Of a stretch of DNA of 64,000 nt, positions 25,369 through 33,543 are shown one piece after another; the stretch's first letter is position 1; each line of letters starts with the position of its first letter. This DNA comes from DASPWW01 sp963756745 (lineage in GTDB: Bacteria; Actinomycetota; Thermoleophilia; Solirubrobacterales; 70-9), in NCBI GenBank assembly GCA_963756745.1, contig CAVWOU010000010.1, positions 186,001 through 250,000 on the forward strand, in the 5' to 3' direction. Both the position numbers and the translations under genes were made by a program. Under the pieces are notes generated by a model. That model saw only the letters and a program-made list of their open reading frames with translations. It searched no databases and was not told the DNA's origin.

Positions 25369-25472
25369 TCCCTCCGCGCGAATTACCGCACAGGTTCAAA
25401 GGGTCAGCGCCGGGTGGCGGGAGCCAGAGGCGCTATCTCAGCCCGCTTACCTGCGAGCCCCCCTGTGTGTTC
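25369..25472 (-). promoter_or_regulatory. TPP riboswitch (THI element) controlling the thiamine-precursor transporter
   Basis: Read on the minus strand, the conserved parts appear in order: a G-rich 5' strand (CAGGGGGGCTCGCAGG), GGGCTGAGATAG (CTGAGA at 25436-25441), a P3 insert, ACCCTTTGAACCTG (25391-25404) and GGTAATTCGCGCGGAGGGA (25369-25387). These match the thiamine-pyrophosphate aptamer consensus closely. The last block contains the Shine-Dalgarno of the ATPase gene, so ligand binding would hide the ribosome site; translation control is therefore the likely mode. The bases 25473-25517 up to the next gene probably hold the promoter. Confidence 0.95.
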
Positions 25473-25517
25473 TCACATCGAGTGTAAAACCTACGGAGCC
25501 TCCGCGTAAGCGCGCAT

Positions 25518-26918
25518 TCAGTCGACCGCCGGCTTGCCGCCTGCGACCACGTTGACGAAGTTCTCGAGGTGCTTCGTCGTCCAGCACTCGAACGCGCCGT
25601 CGCAGTAGCGCTCGTACGCAGCCATCACCGAGTCGCCGTAGTTCCAGTACAGGCGCGGCTCGGGGTTAAGCCAAAAGGTGCGGCCGGAGCGTTCGGCGAC
25701 GCGCGCGAACGTCTCCGCGTGCGGCTCGCGCCCGTTGGTTCGCGCGTCCCCGAGCACGATCACGGTCGATCGCGGGTCGAGGTCCTCGGAGATCTCGGCC
25801 TCGAACTCGAGCCACACGCGACCGTAGTCGGTGTACCCGGAGACGTCGGCGACCCCGCCCTCGCGGCTCACCCGCTCTGACATGCGGCGGAAGTCGCGCT
25901 CGCGCTCGAACACGTCGGTGACCTCGGAGATCCGCTCGATGAACACGAAGCTGCGCAGCTTGCGGAACGAGTCGTGGAGCGCGTGCAGGACCGAGAGGAA
26001 GAAGACGCTCGCGGAGGTCACGGAGGTCGAGACGTCACACAGGACGTAGATCTCGGGACGGCGGGGACGGCGGGGTCGGTGCTTGAGTCGGAGCGGGACG
26101 CCGCCCGTCTCGAGCGAAGCGCGCATCGTTCGTCGCACGTCGACGATCGCGCCCCTGCGTCGCCCGCGCTGCTCATGGCCGAGCGTCGCGAGCCGGCGTT
26201 TGAGCTGGGCGACGGCGCGGTGAACAGCTGTCAGGTCCTGGGCGGGGCTCGTGGGCAGCGCGCGGTCGAGGTCCGCCAGGGGACGGCTGGGAGGGAGGCG
26301 CTCGGTGCGCTCGATCAACCCCCGCTCGAGCTCTCGGCGAAGGTGGCGCTCGAACTGGTTCAGGCTCTCGCGGTCCAGAGTCAGTACGTCGTCGTCCTCG
26401 CCTTCCGTCCGCCCCCCGACCTGGAGCCCGAGCGTGCGCCTGATCCGCTGAACGTCGACGCCGACCACCCCGGAGCCCTCGCCGCCGCGCCCGAAGGCGG
26501 CGATCGCGAGCCGCGCCAGGTCCCGCATCTCCCCGTCGCGACCCTCGGTGATCGCCTGGCGGACCGCTTCGCGGAGCTCGTCGAGGTCGAGTTGGCCGCC
26601 CGACTCGTAGCGCCCATGCTCACCGATCGCGTGCCGGAGCGCCTCGGCCTCGGCGCCGCGGAAGAAGAAGCGCTCGAAGAGGAGCTCGAACACCCGGCGG
26701 TCCTCCTGCGACTTCGCGAGCGTCGCCGCGAGCGCCTCGCGGAAATCGGCGGCCTCGGTCCACGGCACGCTCTCGAGCGCCTCGAAGGCGTCGAGGATCT
26801 CCGAGGTCCCGACGCTCAACCCCTCGTTGCGCAGCTCCTCGCAGAACGCGACCAGCCGGGGGCCGAAGCCGACCGGAAGCTGGATGAGAGCGCTCCCGCC
26901 CAGGCCGCCGGCCTCCAT
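25518..26918 (-). CDS. CoxE-like von Willebrand factor A protein
   Basis: A 466-aa cytosolic protein starting at ATG 26918, one base inside the MoxR stop (TGATG). The N-terminal half is charged and helical (LVAFCEELRNEGLSVGTSEI, ELLFERFFFRGAEAEAL). A long basic region leads to the VWA domain with MIDAS DVSTSVTSAS in IYVLCDVSTSV, then a second metal site around SGYTDYGRVW and the VIVLGDARTNGRE segment. C-terminal FWLNPEPRLYWNYGDSVMAAY is typical of the CoxE family. MoxR/VWA pairs act as metal-dependent chaperones for enzyme maturation. No CO dehydrogenase or other obvious client is in the window. Confidence 0.87.
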   Translation of the reverse strand: MEAGGLGGSALIQLPVGFGPRLVAFCEELRNEGLSVGTSEILDAFEALESVPWTEAADFREALAATLAKSQEDRRVFELLFERFFFRGAEAEALRHAIGEHGRYESGGQLDLDELREAVRQAITEGRDGEMRDLARLAIAAFGRGGEGSGVVGVDVQRIRRTLGLQVGGRTEGEDDDVLTLDRESLNQFERHLRRELERGLIERTERLPPSRPLADLDRALPTSPAQDLTAVHRAVAQLKRRLATLGHEQRGRRRGAIVDVRRTMRASLETGGVPLRLKHRPRRPRRPEIYVLCDVSTSVTSASVFFLSVLHALHDSFRKLRSFVFIERISEVTDVFERERDFRRMSERVSREGGVADVSGYTDYGRVWLEFEAEISEDLDPRSTVIVLGDARTNGREPHAETFARVAERSGRTFWLNPEPRLYWNYGDSVMAAYERYCDGAFECWTTKHLENFVNVVAGGKPAVD

Positions 26919-27844
26919 CAGGACTGGCCGCGGGCGGCGCCGAGGTCGAGCTTGCCCTCCTCGCCCAGCCGCACCCCGACGCGCTCGGCGACGACGTCGA
27001 GGTCCGTGCGGTGCTTGACGATGATGCTCATCGTGCGCTCGAACACCGAGCGGTCGATATCGTCGGCGCCAAGCAGCAGGACCGCTCGCGCCCAGTCGAT
27101 CGACTCCGCGATCGAGGGCGGCTTCTTGAGGTCCAGCGAGCGAACCATGTGCACGACCTCGATCAGCCTGCGGGCGAGCTGTTCGTCGAGGTCGGGGGCG
27201 TGGAGCCGCACGATCTCCACCTCGCGCTCGACCGCCGGGTAGTCGAGCCACAGGTACAGGCAGCGGCGCTTCAGGGCCTCGGTCAGCTCGCGCGAGTTGT
27301 TCGAGGTGAGGACGACGAGGGGGCGAGTTCGAGCCTCGATCACGCCCAGCTCCGGGATCGAGATCTGGAAGTCCGACAGGACCTCGAGCAGCATCGCCTC
27401 GAACTCCTGGTCGGTCTTGTCGATCTCGTCGATCAGCAGGACTACCGGGTCCTCTGAGGCGATCGCAGCGAGCAGCGGGCGGGTGAGGATGAACTCCTCG
27501 CCGAAGATGTCCTCCTGAACGGCCTCCCAGCTCTCACGTCGCTCCTCGCCGGATTCGGCCTGGATCCGCAGAAGCTGCTTGCGGTAGTTCCACTCGTACA
27601 GCGCCTTCGCTTCGTCGAGCCCCTCGTAGCACTGCAGCCGGATTAGCTCGCGGCCGGATGCCCGCGAAAGCGCCTTGGCGAGCTCGGTCTTGCCGACCCC
27701 CGCGGGCCCCTCGACGAGCACCGGCTTGCCGAGCCGCTGGGCGAGATAGGACACGAGCGCCGCCGACTCGTCGGCGAGGTATCCGACCTCGCCGAGCGAT
27801 GACTTGACGTCGTCAACGGACGCAGGTGTCCCGGTGGCTGCCAT
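26918..27844 (-). CDS. MoxR-family AAA+ ATPase (CoxD-like)
   Basis: A 308-aa AAA+ ATPase from ATG 27844. Walker A GPAGVGKTELAKALS, Walker B VVLLIDEIDKTDQEFEAM, sensor-1 LVVLTSNNSRELTEAL and an arginine finger in ALKRRCLYLWLDYP are all present. YEGLDEAKALYEWNYRKQLL is a signature of MoxR proteins. It presumably works with the VWA protein translated from the overlapping downstream gene, remodelling a target enzyme or inserting a metal cofactor. Upstream is a divergent small membrane protein gene only 20 bp away. Confidence 0.92.
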   Translation of the reverse strand: MAATGTPASVDDVKSSLGEVGYLADESAALVSYLAQRLGKPVLVEGPAGVGKTELAKALSRASGRELIRLQCYEGLDEAKALYEWNYRKQLLRIQAESGEERRESWEAVQEDIFGEEFILTRPLLAAIASEDPVVLLIDEIDKTDQEFEAMLLEVLSDFQISIPELGVIEARTRPLVVLTSNNSRELTEALKRRCLYLWLDYPAVEREVEIVRLHAPDLDEQLARRLIEVVHMVRSLDLKKPPSIAESIDWARAVLLLGADDIDRSVFERTMSIIVKHRTDLDVVAERVGVRLGEEGKLDLGAARGQS

Positions 27845-27864
27845 CGCCCGATGATAATGAGGCG

Positions 27865-28071
27865 ATGGTCCCCGACGAGATGGGCCCCTACGTCGCCCTG
27901 CTGCTCGCCGGGTTCGCCGTCGGCGTCGCGGGGCACCTGTTCAGGCTCCGCTGGCTGGTCGCCGTCGGGATCCTGATGATCTTCCTCGCGACGTTCCTGC
28001 TCCCTGTCGCGATCAACATCCTCGAGGACGACCCGAATCCGCCCGGGCCGAACATTCCGACGCCGTACTGA
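27865..28071 (+). CDS. Small two-TM membrane protein
   Basis: A 68-aa protein from ATG 27865 (MVPDEMGPYVALLLAG). Two hydrophobic helices (YVALLLAGFAVGVAGHLF and LVAVGILMIFLATFLLP) are joined by RLRW and followed by a short acidic, proline-rich tail. No recognised family. Divergent from the MoxR gene. Confidence is moderate because of its size, but the TM pattern and the absence of a competing ORF support it. Confidence 0.55.
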   Translation: MVPDEMGPYVALLLAGFAVGVAGHLFRLRWLVAVGILMIFLATFLLPVAINILEDDPNPPGPNIPTPY

Positions 28072-28173
28072 TCGCTCTCAGCGCCGTGCGTGTGATGGCT
28101 GTTACGGATGTCCTGAAGCTTCGGTAGTCTCGGCTCCTCGGACGTCCGACTGGGCCGGAGGGCTTTGACCGAG

Positions 28174-29382
28174 ATGGCAGATCCACGAGGCGAGGAGTCA
28201 GGCGGGGCGGGTGGCCAGAGGGCCGAGAGGCGGCTGCGCGCCGTCGAGGAGCCTCGGCACGTGGCGGAGCCCCAGGACCCCCGCGCGAGCGCGGCCGAGG
28301 CTCGCGAGCTCGCCGAGCAGGTCGGGAGCGCCGCCGACGAGGCGCGTCGCGAGAGCGTCGCCGAGCTGACCGAGCAGGTCCGCAAGCTGAGCTCGGAGCT
28401 GACTAATGCGAGGCGGGCCGTCGCGGCCGCCGAGCAGGAAACCGAGAACGTCAAGCGCGCGGCCGGGCAGGAGGCGGAGAACGCCAAGCGCCGGGCTGCG
28501 GAGGAGGCTCAGCGGCGCGACGACGAGGCGCTGCGTGAGATGGAGCGCGTGCGGGCGGAGGGAGCCCGCGAGCTCACAGAGCTTCGCCAGCAGGTGGAGC
28601 GCGAGGCCGCCGGCCTTCGCGAGGCCGCCGTCCGCAAGGCGACCGCGGAGGCGCAGGCGCGGCTGCGCGCCGCGCGCGAGGACCTGCGCTCTCAGGCCCA
28701 GGAAAAGCTGCAGGCGCTTGCCCGCAAGCTGCGGGAGCAGGGAGAGGAGCGCGTCCGCGCGCTCGCGGCCGAGAACGAGGAACGCGCGAAAGCCGAGATC
28801 GCGAAGGCGGAGCGGACCGTGAGGCAGCGGACGAGGCAGGAGGTCGGGGACGAGCTGAGCGAGGCCGAGCAACGCCTGCGCGCCGAGATCGAGGGCCGCG
28901 CCCGCGCCGAGGAGGAGCTGGCGCAAACACGGGGTCGGCTGAACGCGCTGATCGACAGGTTGGGGCGGGAGGCGGAGCGACGCGCTCGCGACGAGGCCGA
29001 GGCCCGCAAGAAGAAGCAGATCGAGTCACTCGAGAAGGAGATCGAAGCCGAGGCGGAGCGAGCGCACACGGAGGCGATGGTGCGCTCGCGGGCGACGCTC
29101 GAGCTCCGCATCCGCGAGGAGCAGGCGCGGCTGCGCCAGCAGGCCGAGGATCGCGCCAAGGAGGAGGCGGAGCAGCGGATCAGCGCGCTCGAGACGCGCC
29201 TCAACCGCGAGGTCCAGGTCGAGGCCAGAGAGGCGGCTGAGGCCGCCCGGCGCGCCGCCAAGCAGCGCCGAGCCACGCTCACCGAGAAGGCGAACCAGGA
29301 GGTCGAGGAGCAGGTCCGCCTCGCGACGGAGCAGGCCCGCCGCGAGGCACTCGCGGCAGCCCGTCAGGAGGCCGAGGGCTAG
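28174..29382 (+). CDS. Long coiled-coil protein
   Basis: A 402-aa protein from ATG 28174; GGAGG lies 12 bases upstream, against 3 bases for the in-frame TTG 28165. Almost the whole sequence is a Glu/Ala/Arg-rich heptad helix without prolines after residue ~35, for example ENVKRAAGQEAENAKRRAAE and EEARRKQ-like EARKKKQIESLEKEIEAEAE. No signal peptide and no TM segment. Such composition suggests a cytoskeletal, polar or scaffolding rod, comparable to DivIVA/Scy-like proteins in layout only. I do not assign a family; similarity searches will be dominated by composition. Confidence 0.65.
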   Translation: MADPRGEESGGAGGQRAERRLRAVEEPRHVAEPQDPRASAAEARELAEQVGSAADEARRESVAELTEQVRKLSSELTNARRAVAAAEQETENVKRAAGQEAENAKRRAAEEAQRRDDEALREMERVRAEGARELTELRQQVEREAAGLREAAVRKATAEAQARLRAAREDLRSQAQEKLQALARKLREQGEERVRALAAENEERAKAEIAKAERTVRQRTRQEVGDELSEAEQRLRAEIEGRARAEEELAQTRGRLNALIDRLGREAERRARDEAEARKKKQIESLEKEIEAEAERAHTEAMVRSRATLELRIREEQARLRQQAEDRAKEEAEQRISALETRLNREVQVEAREAAEAARRAAKQRRATLTEKANQEVEEQVRLATEQARREALAAARQEAEG

Positions 29383-29411
29383 CTAGGTTCGAGGGAGCTC
29401 GGGCGGGCCGC

Positions 29412-30287
29412 TCAGCTAGCCGCCAGCTCTCGAGCCGACCCTACCTCGAGCTCGGTCCGCTCGGCGGCGAGTTCGAGCCGATCCGCGCGGCCGCCAACCG
29501 CTTCCCAGCGCTCGAGCGCGGTATCGCGGAAGCCGTCGAGGAAGTCGTCGGTGTGCAACGGGTCGTGGTGAAACAGAACCAGCCGCTCGACCTCCGTGCG
29601 GCGCGCGAACGTGAGCGCATCGTGCAGAGGCGAGTGTCCCCACCCGATGTGCTCGGGATATTCCTCGTCGGTGTACTGGCAATCGTGGATCAGGAGATCC
29701 GCCCCGCGGGCGAGCCCGAACCCCGATAACCACTCCGGCTCGACGTCGTCGAGCGGCGCCCCCAGCCCGGGCTCGTGGTCGGGGATGTAGCAGAGGCTGG
29801 TATCGCCGTCGGTGACCCGGTAGCCGAGCGTCGGGCCTCGGTGCGTGACCGACTCTGCGCGGATCCGGGCCGAGCCGATCTCCCACTCGGTCGGCGGGGT
29901 GTCGCGAAAGGAGACGTCGCACGGCAGCTCGCGGACCTCGACGGGCGAGAGCGGGGCGGAGATGTACCGGGCGACGCGGTGCTCGAGCGACGCCTCGGGC
30001 GACGCAGGGCCCCAGATCGTGATCCGGGAGTCCGTCTTGAAACACGGCGGGAAGAACATCAGCCCCTGGATGTGGTCGAGATGGAGGTGCGTGAGCAGGA
30101 TGTTGATGTTGGAGACCCCCGTGGCCAGGGCGAAGCCGAGCGTGCGGATCCCGGTTCCCGCGTCGAGGATCAGCGTCTCGGAGTCCGACAGCGTGACCTC
30201 CACGCACGACGTGTTGCCGCCGTAGCGGTTCATCTCTGGTCCGGGCGCCGGAACCGACCCTCGCGCGCCCCACACCTTGACCCTCAT
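29412..30287 (-). CDS. MBL-fold metallo-hydrolase
   Basis: A 291-aa beta-lactamase-fold enzyme from ATG 30287 (MRVKVWGARGSVPAPGPEM). The metal motif HxHxDH is intact in LTHLHLDHIQGLMFF. Further ligands are likely in SVTHRGPTLGY, DHEPGLG and LLIHDCQYTDEEYPEHIGWG, and a C-terminal FHHDPLHTDDFLD. The start WGARGSxPxPG...YGGNTSC is typical of the phosphodiesterase-like MBL group that includes cyclic-nucleotide and signalling hydrolases. It overlaps the PAS protein gene by 4 nt (ATGA), suggesting a sensor-plus-effector pair. Confidence 0.88.
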   Translation of the reverse strand: MRVKVWGARGSVPAPGPEMNRYGGNTSCVEVTLSDSETLILDAGTGIRTLGFALATGVSNINILLTHLHLDHIQGLMFFPPCFKTDSRITIWGPASPEASLEHRVARYISAPLSPVEVRELPCDVSFRDTPPTEWEIGSARIRAESVTHRGPTLGYRVTDGDTSLCYIPDHEPGLGAPLDDVEPEWLSGFGLARGADLLIHDCQYTDEEYPEHIGWGHSPLHDALTFARRTEVERLVLFHHDPLHTDDFLDGFRDTALERWEAVGGRADRLELAAERTELEVGSARELAAS

Positions 30288-30727
30288 TCGTCGTCCCCGC
30301 CGTTCGCGCTGTCGTTGTGCCTCGGCCAGAAGATCGCGATCGCGCCCGAGATCTCCTCGGCGGAGATCGGGAGCGCGCTGACCTCGATGTCGTGCTCCTC
30401 GCCCGCGGCCGAGTGGATGCGAAAGTTCGCGTGGGCGGGTCTCCCCTCGCGCAGCGCAATCACCAGCGGGAGTTGATCGAACGGGATCGGCTCGCCATCG
30501 CTGCCGATCGGTCCGAACCTCGTCCCCCACTCCTGGGCCTCCATCCTGCCCGCCTCTTCGAACGGGATTCCGAGCAGCGTGCCGGCGGCCTCGTTGTAGA
30601 ACAGCAGCAATCCGCGGTTGTCGACGAGGAACGCGGGGATGGAGATGCTCGTGAGGAGGTTGCGGGCCAGGATCAGCTCGAGGGGCTTCTGCGGGCGCTG
30701 GGTGCTCGAATCGCTCATCACGGCCAT
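30284..30727 (-). CDS. Single PAS-domain sensor protein
   Basis: A 147-aa protein that is essentially one PAS domain: ARNLLTSISIPAFLVDNRGL, LLFYNEAAGTLLGIPFEEAG, PLVIALREGRPAHANFRIHS and DIEVSALPISAEEISGAIAI. Two starts are possible (ATG 30727 or ATG 30718), neither with a clear ribosome site. It has no output domain of its own. The MBL-fold hydrolase is translated from an overlapping start, so the pair may signal together, with the PAS protein binding a small ligand or partner. That link is inference from gene overlap. Confidence 0.8.
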   Translation of the reverse strand: MAVMSDSSTQRPQKPLELILARNLLTSISIPAFLVDNRGLLLFYNEAAGTLLGIPFEEAGRMEAQEWGTRFGPIGSDGEPIPFDQLPLVIALREGRPAHANFRIHSAAGEEHDIEVSALPISAEEISGAIAIFWPRHNDSANGGDDE

Positions 30728-30781
30728 TCTCGCATCGAATTGCCGCTAAGAGCGTCGGGCGCGGCTAGGCTGCGATTCGCG

Positions 30782-32257
30782 ATGCGAGCCCCAATCGCAC
30801 AACTCGCGATCGCGCTCGCCGCGCTCGCCGCCCCGGCGGGTGCGTCGGCGCAGCAGCCGGGCATCCCACCGCTTCCGATCCCCGGCGACCCGCTGGCCGG
30901 GGACATCGACGAGTTCTCCGGCGACATCGCCGAGCCGCGACCCGTCCGGACGCCGCGCGTGCCGCGCCACCCGTTCATGGCCCCGAACGGCCGCAGCAAC
31001 CTCCACAACGACGCCTACATGAGCGACGTCTACCCCGGGCTCGACGGCCCGCTCGGGCGCGACACGAGCACCGGCGCGGCGCTGTTCACCCGCGAGTGCG
31101 GGTCGGTGACCTTCGACAGCAAGGACCGGATCGTCACGATCTGCGTCGGCCTCGACCGCCCCGTCCTCGCGCTGCTCGACCCGCGCACGTTCGAGGTGCG
31201 CGCAAGGCTTGAGCTCCCGCCGCGAAATCTCGGTGGCGACCCGTTCACCGACTTCAGCGGCGGCGGGTACTTCTACCTAGACCACCGCGACCGCGCGGTT
31301 GTCCCGACCACCTCGCGCCACGTCCTCGTCGTCGGCCAGACGCCGCAGCCCGGATTCGCGATCGAGCGCGACCACGATCTCACCGACGTGGTCCCCGGGG
31401 GCGACGCGATCATCTCCGTGCTGCCCGACTGGGAGGGCCGGATCTGGTTCGCGACGCGGGCGGGACAGGTCGGATGGATCGAGCCGAAAAGCGGGACCGT
31501 GGTCTCGCGTGCGCTCGGCGAGCCGATCGGCAACTCGTTCGCGGTCGACCGGAGGGGCGTGTTCATCGTTACCGACGCGGCGCTCTACCGCTTCCAGGCG
31601 TTGGCGGGGCATGTGCGCACGATCTGGCGCGAGCCCTACGAGAACATCGGCATCCGCAAGCCGGGCCAGACGCAGACGGGATCCGGCACGACTCCGACGC
31701 TGATGGGGCGGCGGTACGTCTCGATCACCGACAATTCCGACCCGATGCAGGTCGTCGTCTACAAGCGGCGCCGCCAGGTGGAGGGCAAGCGGCGGGTGTG
31801 CCGCGAGCCCGTCTTCGAGTCGGGCGCGAGCGCCACCGACCAGTCGCTGATCGGCACGCGGCGCTCGATGGTGGTCGAGAACAACTTCGGCTACTCGGGG
31901 ATCACCGCGACGAGCAACGGCGGGACCACCGCTCCGGGCCTCACGCGCGTCGCGATCGACCGCGACGGCCGTGGCTGCCACACGGTGTGGGAGAGCGAGG
32001 AGATGGCACCGTCCGTGGTGCCGAAGCTCGCGGCCGGGAGCGGGCTCGTGTTCACGTACACCAAGCCACGAGTGCCGAGCGGCGACGACGCGTGGTTCCT
32101 GACCGCGATCGACTACCGCTCCGGCCGCACCGTCTACCGGCGGCTCGCCGGCACCGGACTCGGGTACAACAACAACTTCGCCCCGGTCACGATCGGGCCG
32201 GACGACACGGCGTACGTCGGCGTCCTTGGCGGAATCACCGGGTTTGAGGACCGCTGA
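30782..32257 (+). CDS. Secreted beta-propeller-like protein, unknown function
   Basis: A 491-aa protein from ATG 30782 with a signal peptide (MRAPIAQLAIALAALAAPAG, cleavage near ASA-QQ). The mature part has repeated strands ending in W/D motifs: VTFDSKDRIVTICVGLDRPV, DWEGRIWFATRAGQVGWIEP, GNSFAVDRRGVFIVTDAALY, RYVSITDNSDPMQVVVYKRR and TIGPDDTAYVGVLGGITGFE. This is the layout of a propeller of the SMP-30/NHL kind. Three cysteine-containing strands (FTRECGSV, VTICVGL, RGCHTVW) fit an exported protein. No catalytic site could be identified. It diverges from the PAS/MBL pair with a 54-bp gap. Confidence 0.72.
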   Translation: MRAPIAQLAIALAALAAPAGASAQQPGIPPLPIPGDPLAGDIDEFSGDIAEPRPVRTPRVPRHPFMAPNGRSNLHNDAYMSDVYPGLDGPLGRDTSTGAALFTRECGSVTFDSKDRIVTICVGLDRPVLALLDPRTFEVRARLELPPRNLGGDPFTDFSGGGYFYLDHRDRAVVPTTSRHVLVVGQTPQPGFAIERDHDLTDVVPGGDAIISVLPDWEGRIWFATRAGQVGWIEPKSGTVVSRALGEPIGNSFAVDRRGVFIVTDAALYRFQALAGHVRTIWREPYENIGIRKPGQTQTGSGTTPTLMGRRYVSITDNSDPMQVVVYKRRRQVEGKRRVCREPVFESGASATDQSLIGTRRSMVVENNFGYSGITATSNGGTTAPGLTRVAIDRDGRGCHTVWESEEMAPSVVPKLAAGSGLVFTYTKPRVPSGDDAWFLTAIDYRSGRTVYRRLAGTGLGYNNNFAPVTIGPDDTAYVGVLGGITGFEDR

Positions 32258-32333
32258 TCCGGCTTCCGGAAGGCTCGGGCTCCTACATCCGGTAGCTTCC
32301 CGCCGGTCCCTCGACGACCCTCGGAGGTGGGAG

Positions 32334-33101
32334 ATGCCGACCCGCAAGACCGACCTGCCTACACTCGAGCCCGACCCCCTCGAGCCTGAGCCGGAGGAGG
32401 TGGAGGAGTACGTCCGGGCGCTTCAGGGACTCAGGAAGACGGAGGCCGACCTGGCGCGCCGCGCGGCATGGAACCAGATCAGGCTCGCCGGCGCGCGCGC
32501 CGGGACCAGGCCGCGCGAGGTGCTAGCGACGCTCAACCTGATGTTCCGCCTCGGGAAGCCGCCCAAGGAGCCGCTTGTGGGCCCGTACGACGGGATCCTC
32601 GTCTCGCCGTCGCTGCGGCGGCCCGCCGATCGCGCGCTCAGCCTGCTGACCTCGGCGTGGATGCCGTGGGTTGGCAAGCGCTTCGACGCCGACGCCCAGC
32701 GGGGCGACAACCTTCTCCGGCCGAGCGCGCGCCTCCCGGCCCGCGCGCTGTGGCCCGGCTACCGGCCCCAGGAGGGCCCCGCCGGACTGCTCGCGGCGTT
32801 CCGGTTCCGCACCTACACCGCGGCGGGGATGGTCGATCCCGACCGCGAGACGCTGAAGATCGACTACGACTCCGACGAGAACCCTCGGTTGCTGATCCGC
32901 GACATGCTCGATGAGCTGGTCGAGATCGTCCCCGGCGCGTACCTCGGCAAGGTCCTGATCCGCCGCGGGGACGCGGACGCGCCCCGGTGGCAGCTCGTGG
33001 GCTACTTCGCGCTCGAGCCACCGGCCACGGCTCCGCAGCCCGAGCGGGCCGAGGTGGCCGAGCCCGAGCGCGCAGCCGCGCCTGGACCCGCGACCGGGTA
33101 G
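32334..33101 (+). CDS. Conserved hypothetical protein
   Basis: A 255-aa protein; ATG 32334 follows GGAGG at about eight bases. The N-terminus is acidic and proline-rich (DPLEPEPEEVEEYVRALQGL), then a helix ADLARRAAWNQIRLAGARAG. The central part, VGPYDGILVSPSLRRPADRA, WPGYRPQEGPAGLLAAFRFR, ETLKIDYDSDENPRLLIRDM and VPGAYLGKVLIRRGDADAP, looks like a compact mixed alpha/beta domain, perhaps a lipocalin-like or nitrobindin-like barrel (KIDYD, YLGKVL). No signal peptide. I cannot name the family. Confidence 0.65.
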   Translation: MPTRKTDLPTLEPDPLEPEPEEVEEYVRALQGLRKTEADLARRAAWNQIRLAGARAGTRPREVLATLNLMFRLGKPPKEPLVGPYDGILVSPSLRRPADRALSLLTSAWMPWVGKRFDADAQRGDNLLRPSARLPARALWPGYRPQEGPAGLLAAFRFRTYTAAGMVDPDRETLKIDYDSDENPRLLIRDMLDELVEIVPGAYLGKVLIRRGDADAPRWQLVGYFALEPPATAPQPERAEVAEPERAAAPGPATG

Positions 33102-33127
33102 GCCACGGGCGGTGCGGTTCGAGGGGA

Positions 33128-33271
33128 CTAGAGCTTGCCGATCCTGAAGATCTTCGTCCCGCAGTCGGGGCACGTGCCCTGGATCGCCGGACGACCGTTC
33201 TTCATCGTCACCTGCTGCGGGTTCTGGATTTCGACCTTCTTGCGCTCTTTGACGCAGTAACCCTCTGGCAT
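33128..33271 (-). CDS. DUF5679-type zinc-ribbon mini-protein
   Basis: A 47-aa protein (MPEGYCVKERKKVEIQNPQQ, then VTMKNGRPAIQGTCPDCGTK and IFRIGKL) with AAAGGAG about ten bases before the ATG. It matches the DUF5679 pattern: an N-terminal CxxC knuckle, TMKNGRPA, then CPxCGTKxFRIGK. Here the second cysteine of the first knuckle is glutamate (YCVKE instead of YCVKC), so only three of the four zinc ligands remain. Known family members are tiny, conserved in Actinobacteria and of unknown function. Confidence 0.85.
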   Translation of the reverse strand: MPEGYCVKERKKVEIQNPQQVTMKNGRPAIQGTCPDCGTKIFRIGKL

Positions 33272-33543
33272 CTTGCGACGTCTCCTTTCAGGCGCCGGAC
33301 CCTCACGGGGGCCGACGATTGCCGCGTCCTAGCCGAAGGCGAACGCGCGAGAAAACCTCTCCTCACACCCACGCCTACAGGCGACCGTAGCGCACCCATC
33401 AGACGCCGTTGGGCGGATCCGTGCCTGAAATGCCCAAATTCGTGCGTAATCGCGCTAGTTAGGCGACCCTAAATCGGGCGAGTTTCGTGCCTGGGGGCGG
33501 GATTCGGGCGGGTTTCGCGTCTGAGAATCGTCGCGAAGTCTTC
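33272..33543. promoter_or_regulatory. Intergenic region with short repeats upstream of the DUF5679 gene
   Basis: No ORF is supported in these ~270 bp. The stretch has two near-identical 22-bp direct copies 30 bp apart (33474-33495 and 33504-33525, consensus TCGGGCGRGTTTCGYGYCTGRG) and a small palindrome TTAGG-CGAC-CCTAA (33459-33472). The ribosome site of the DUF5679 gene lies at its left edge. It probably holds that gene's promoter and possibly a regulator site. Confidence 0.4.
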
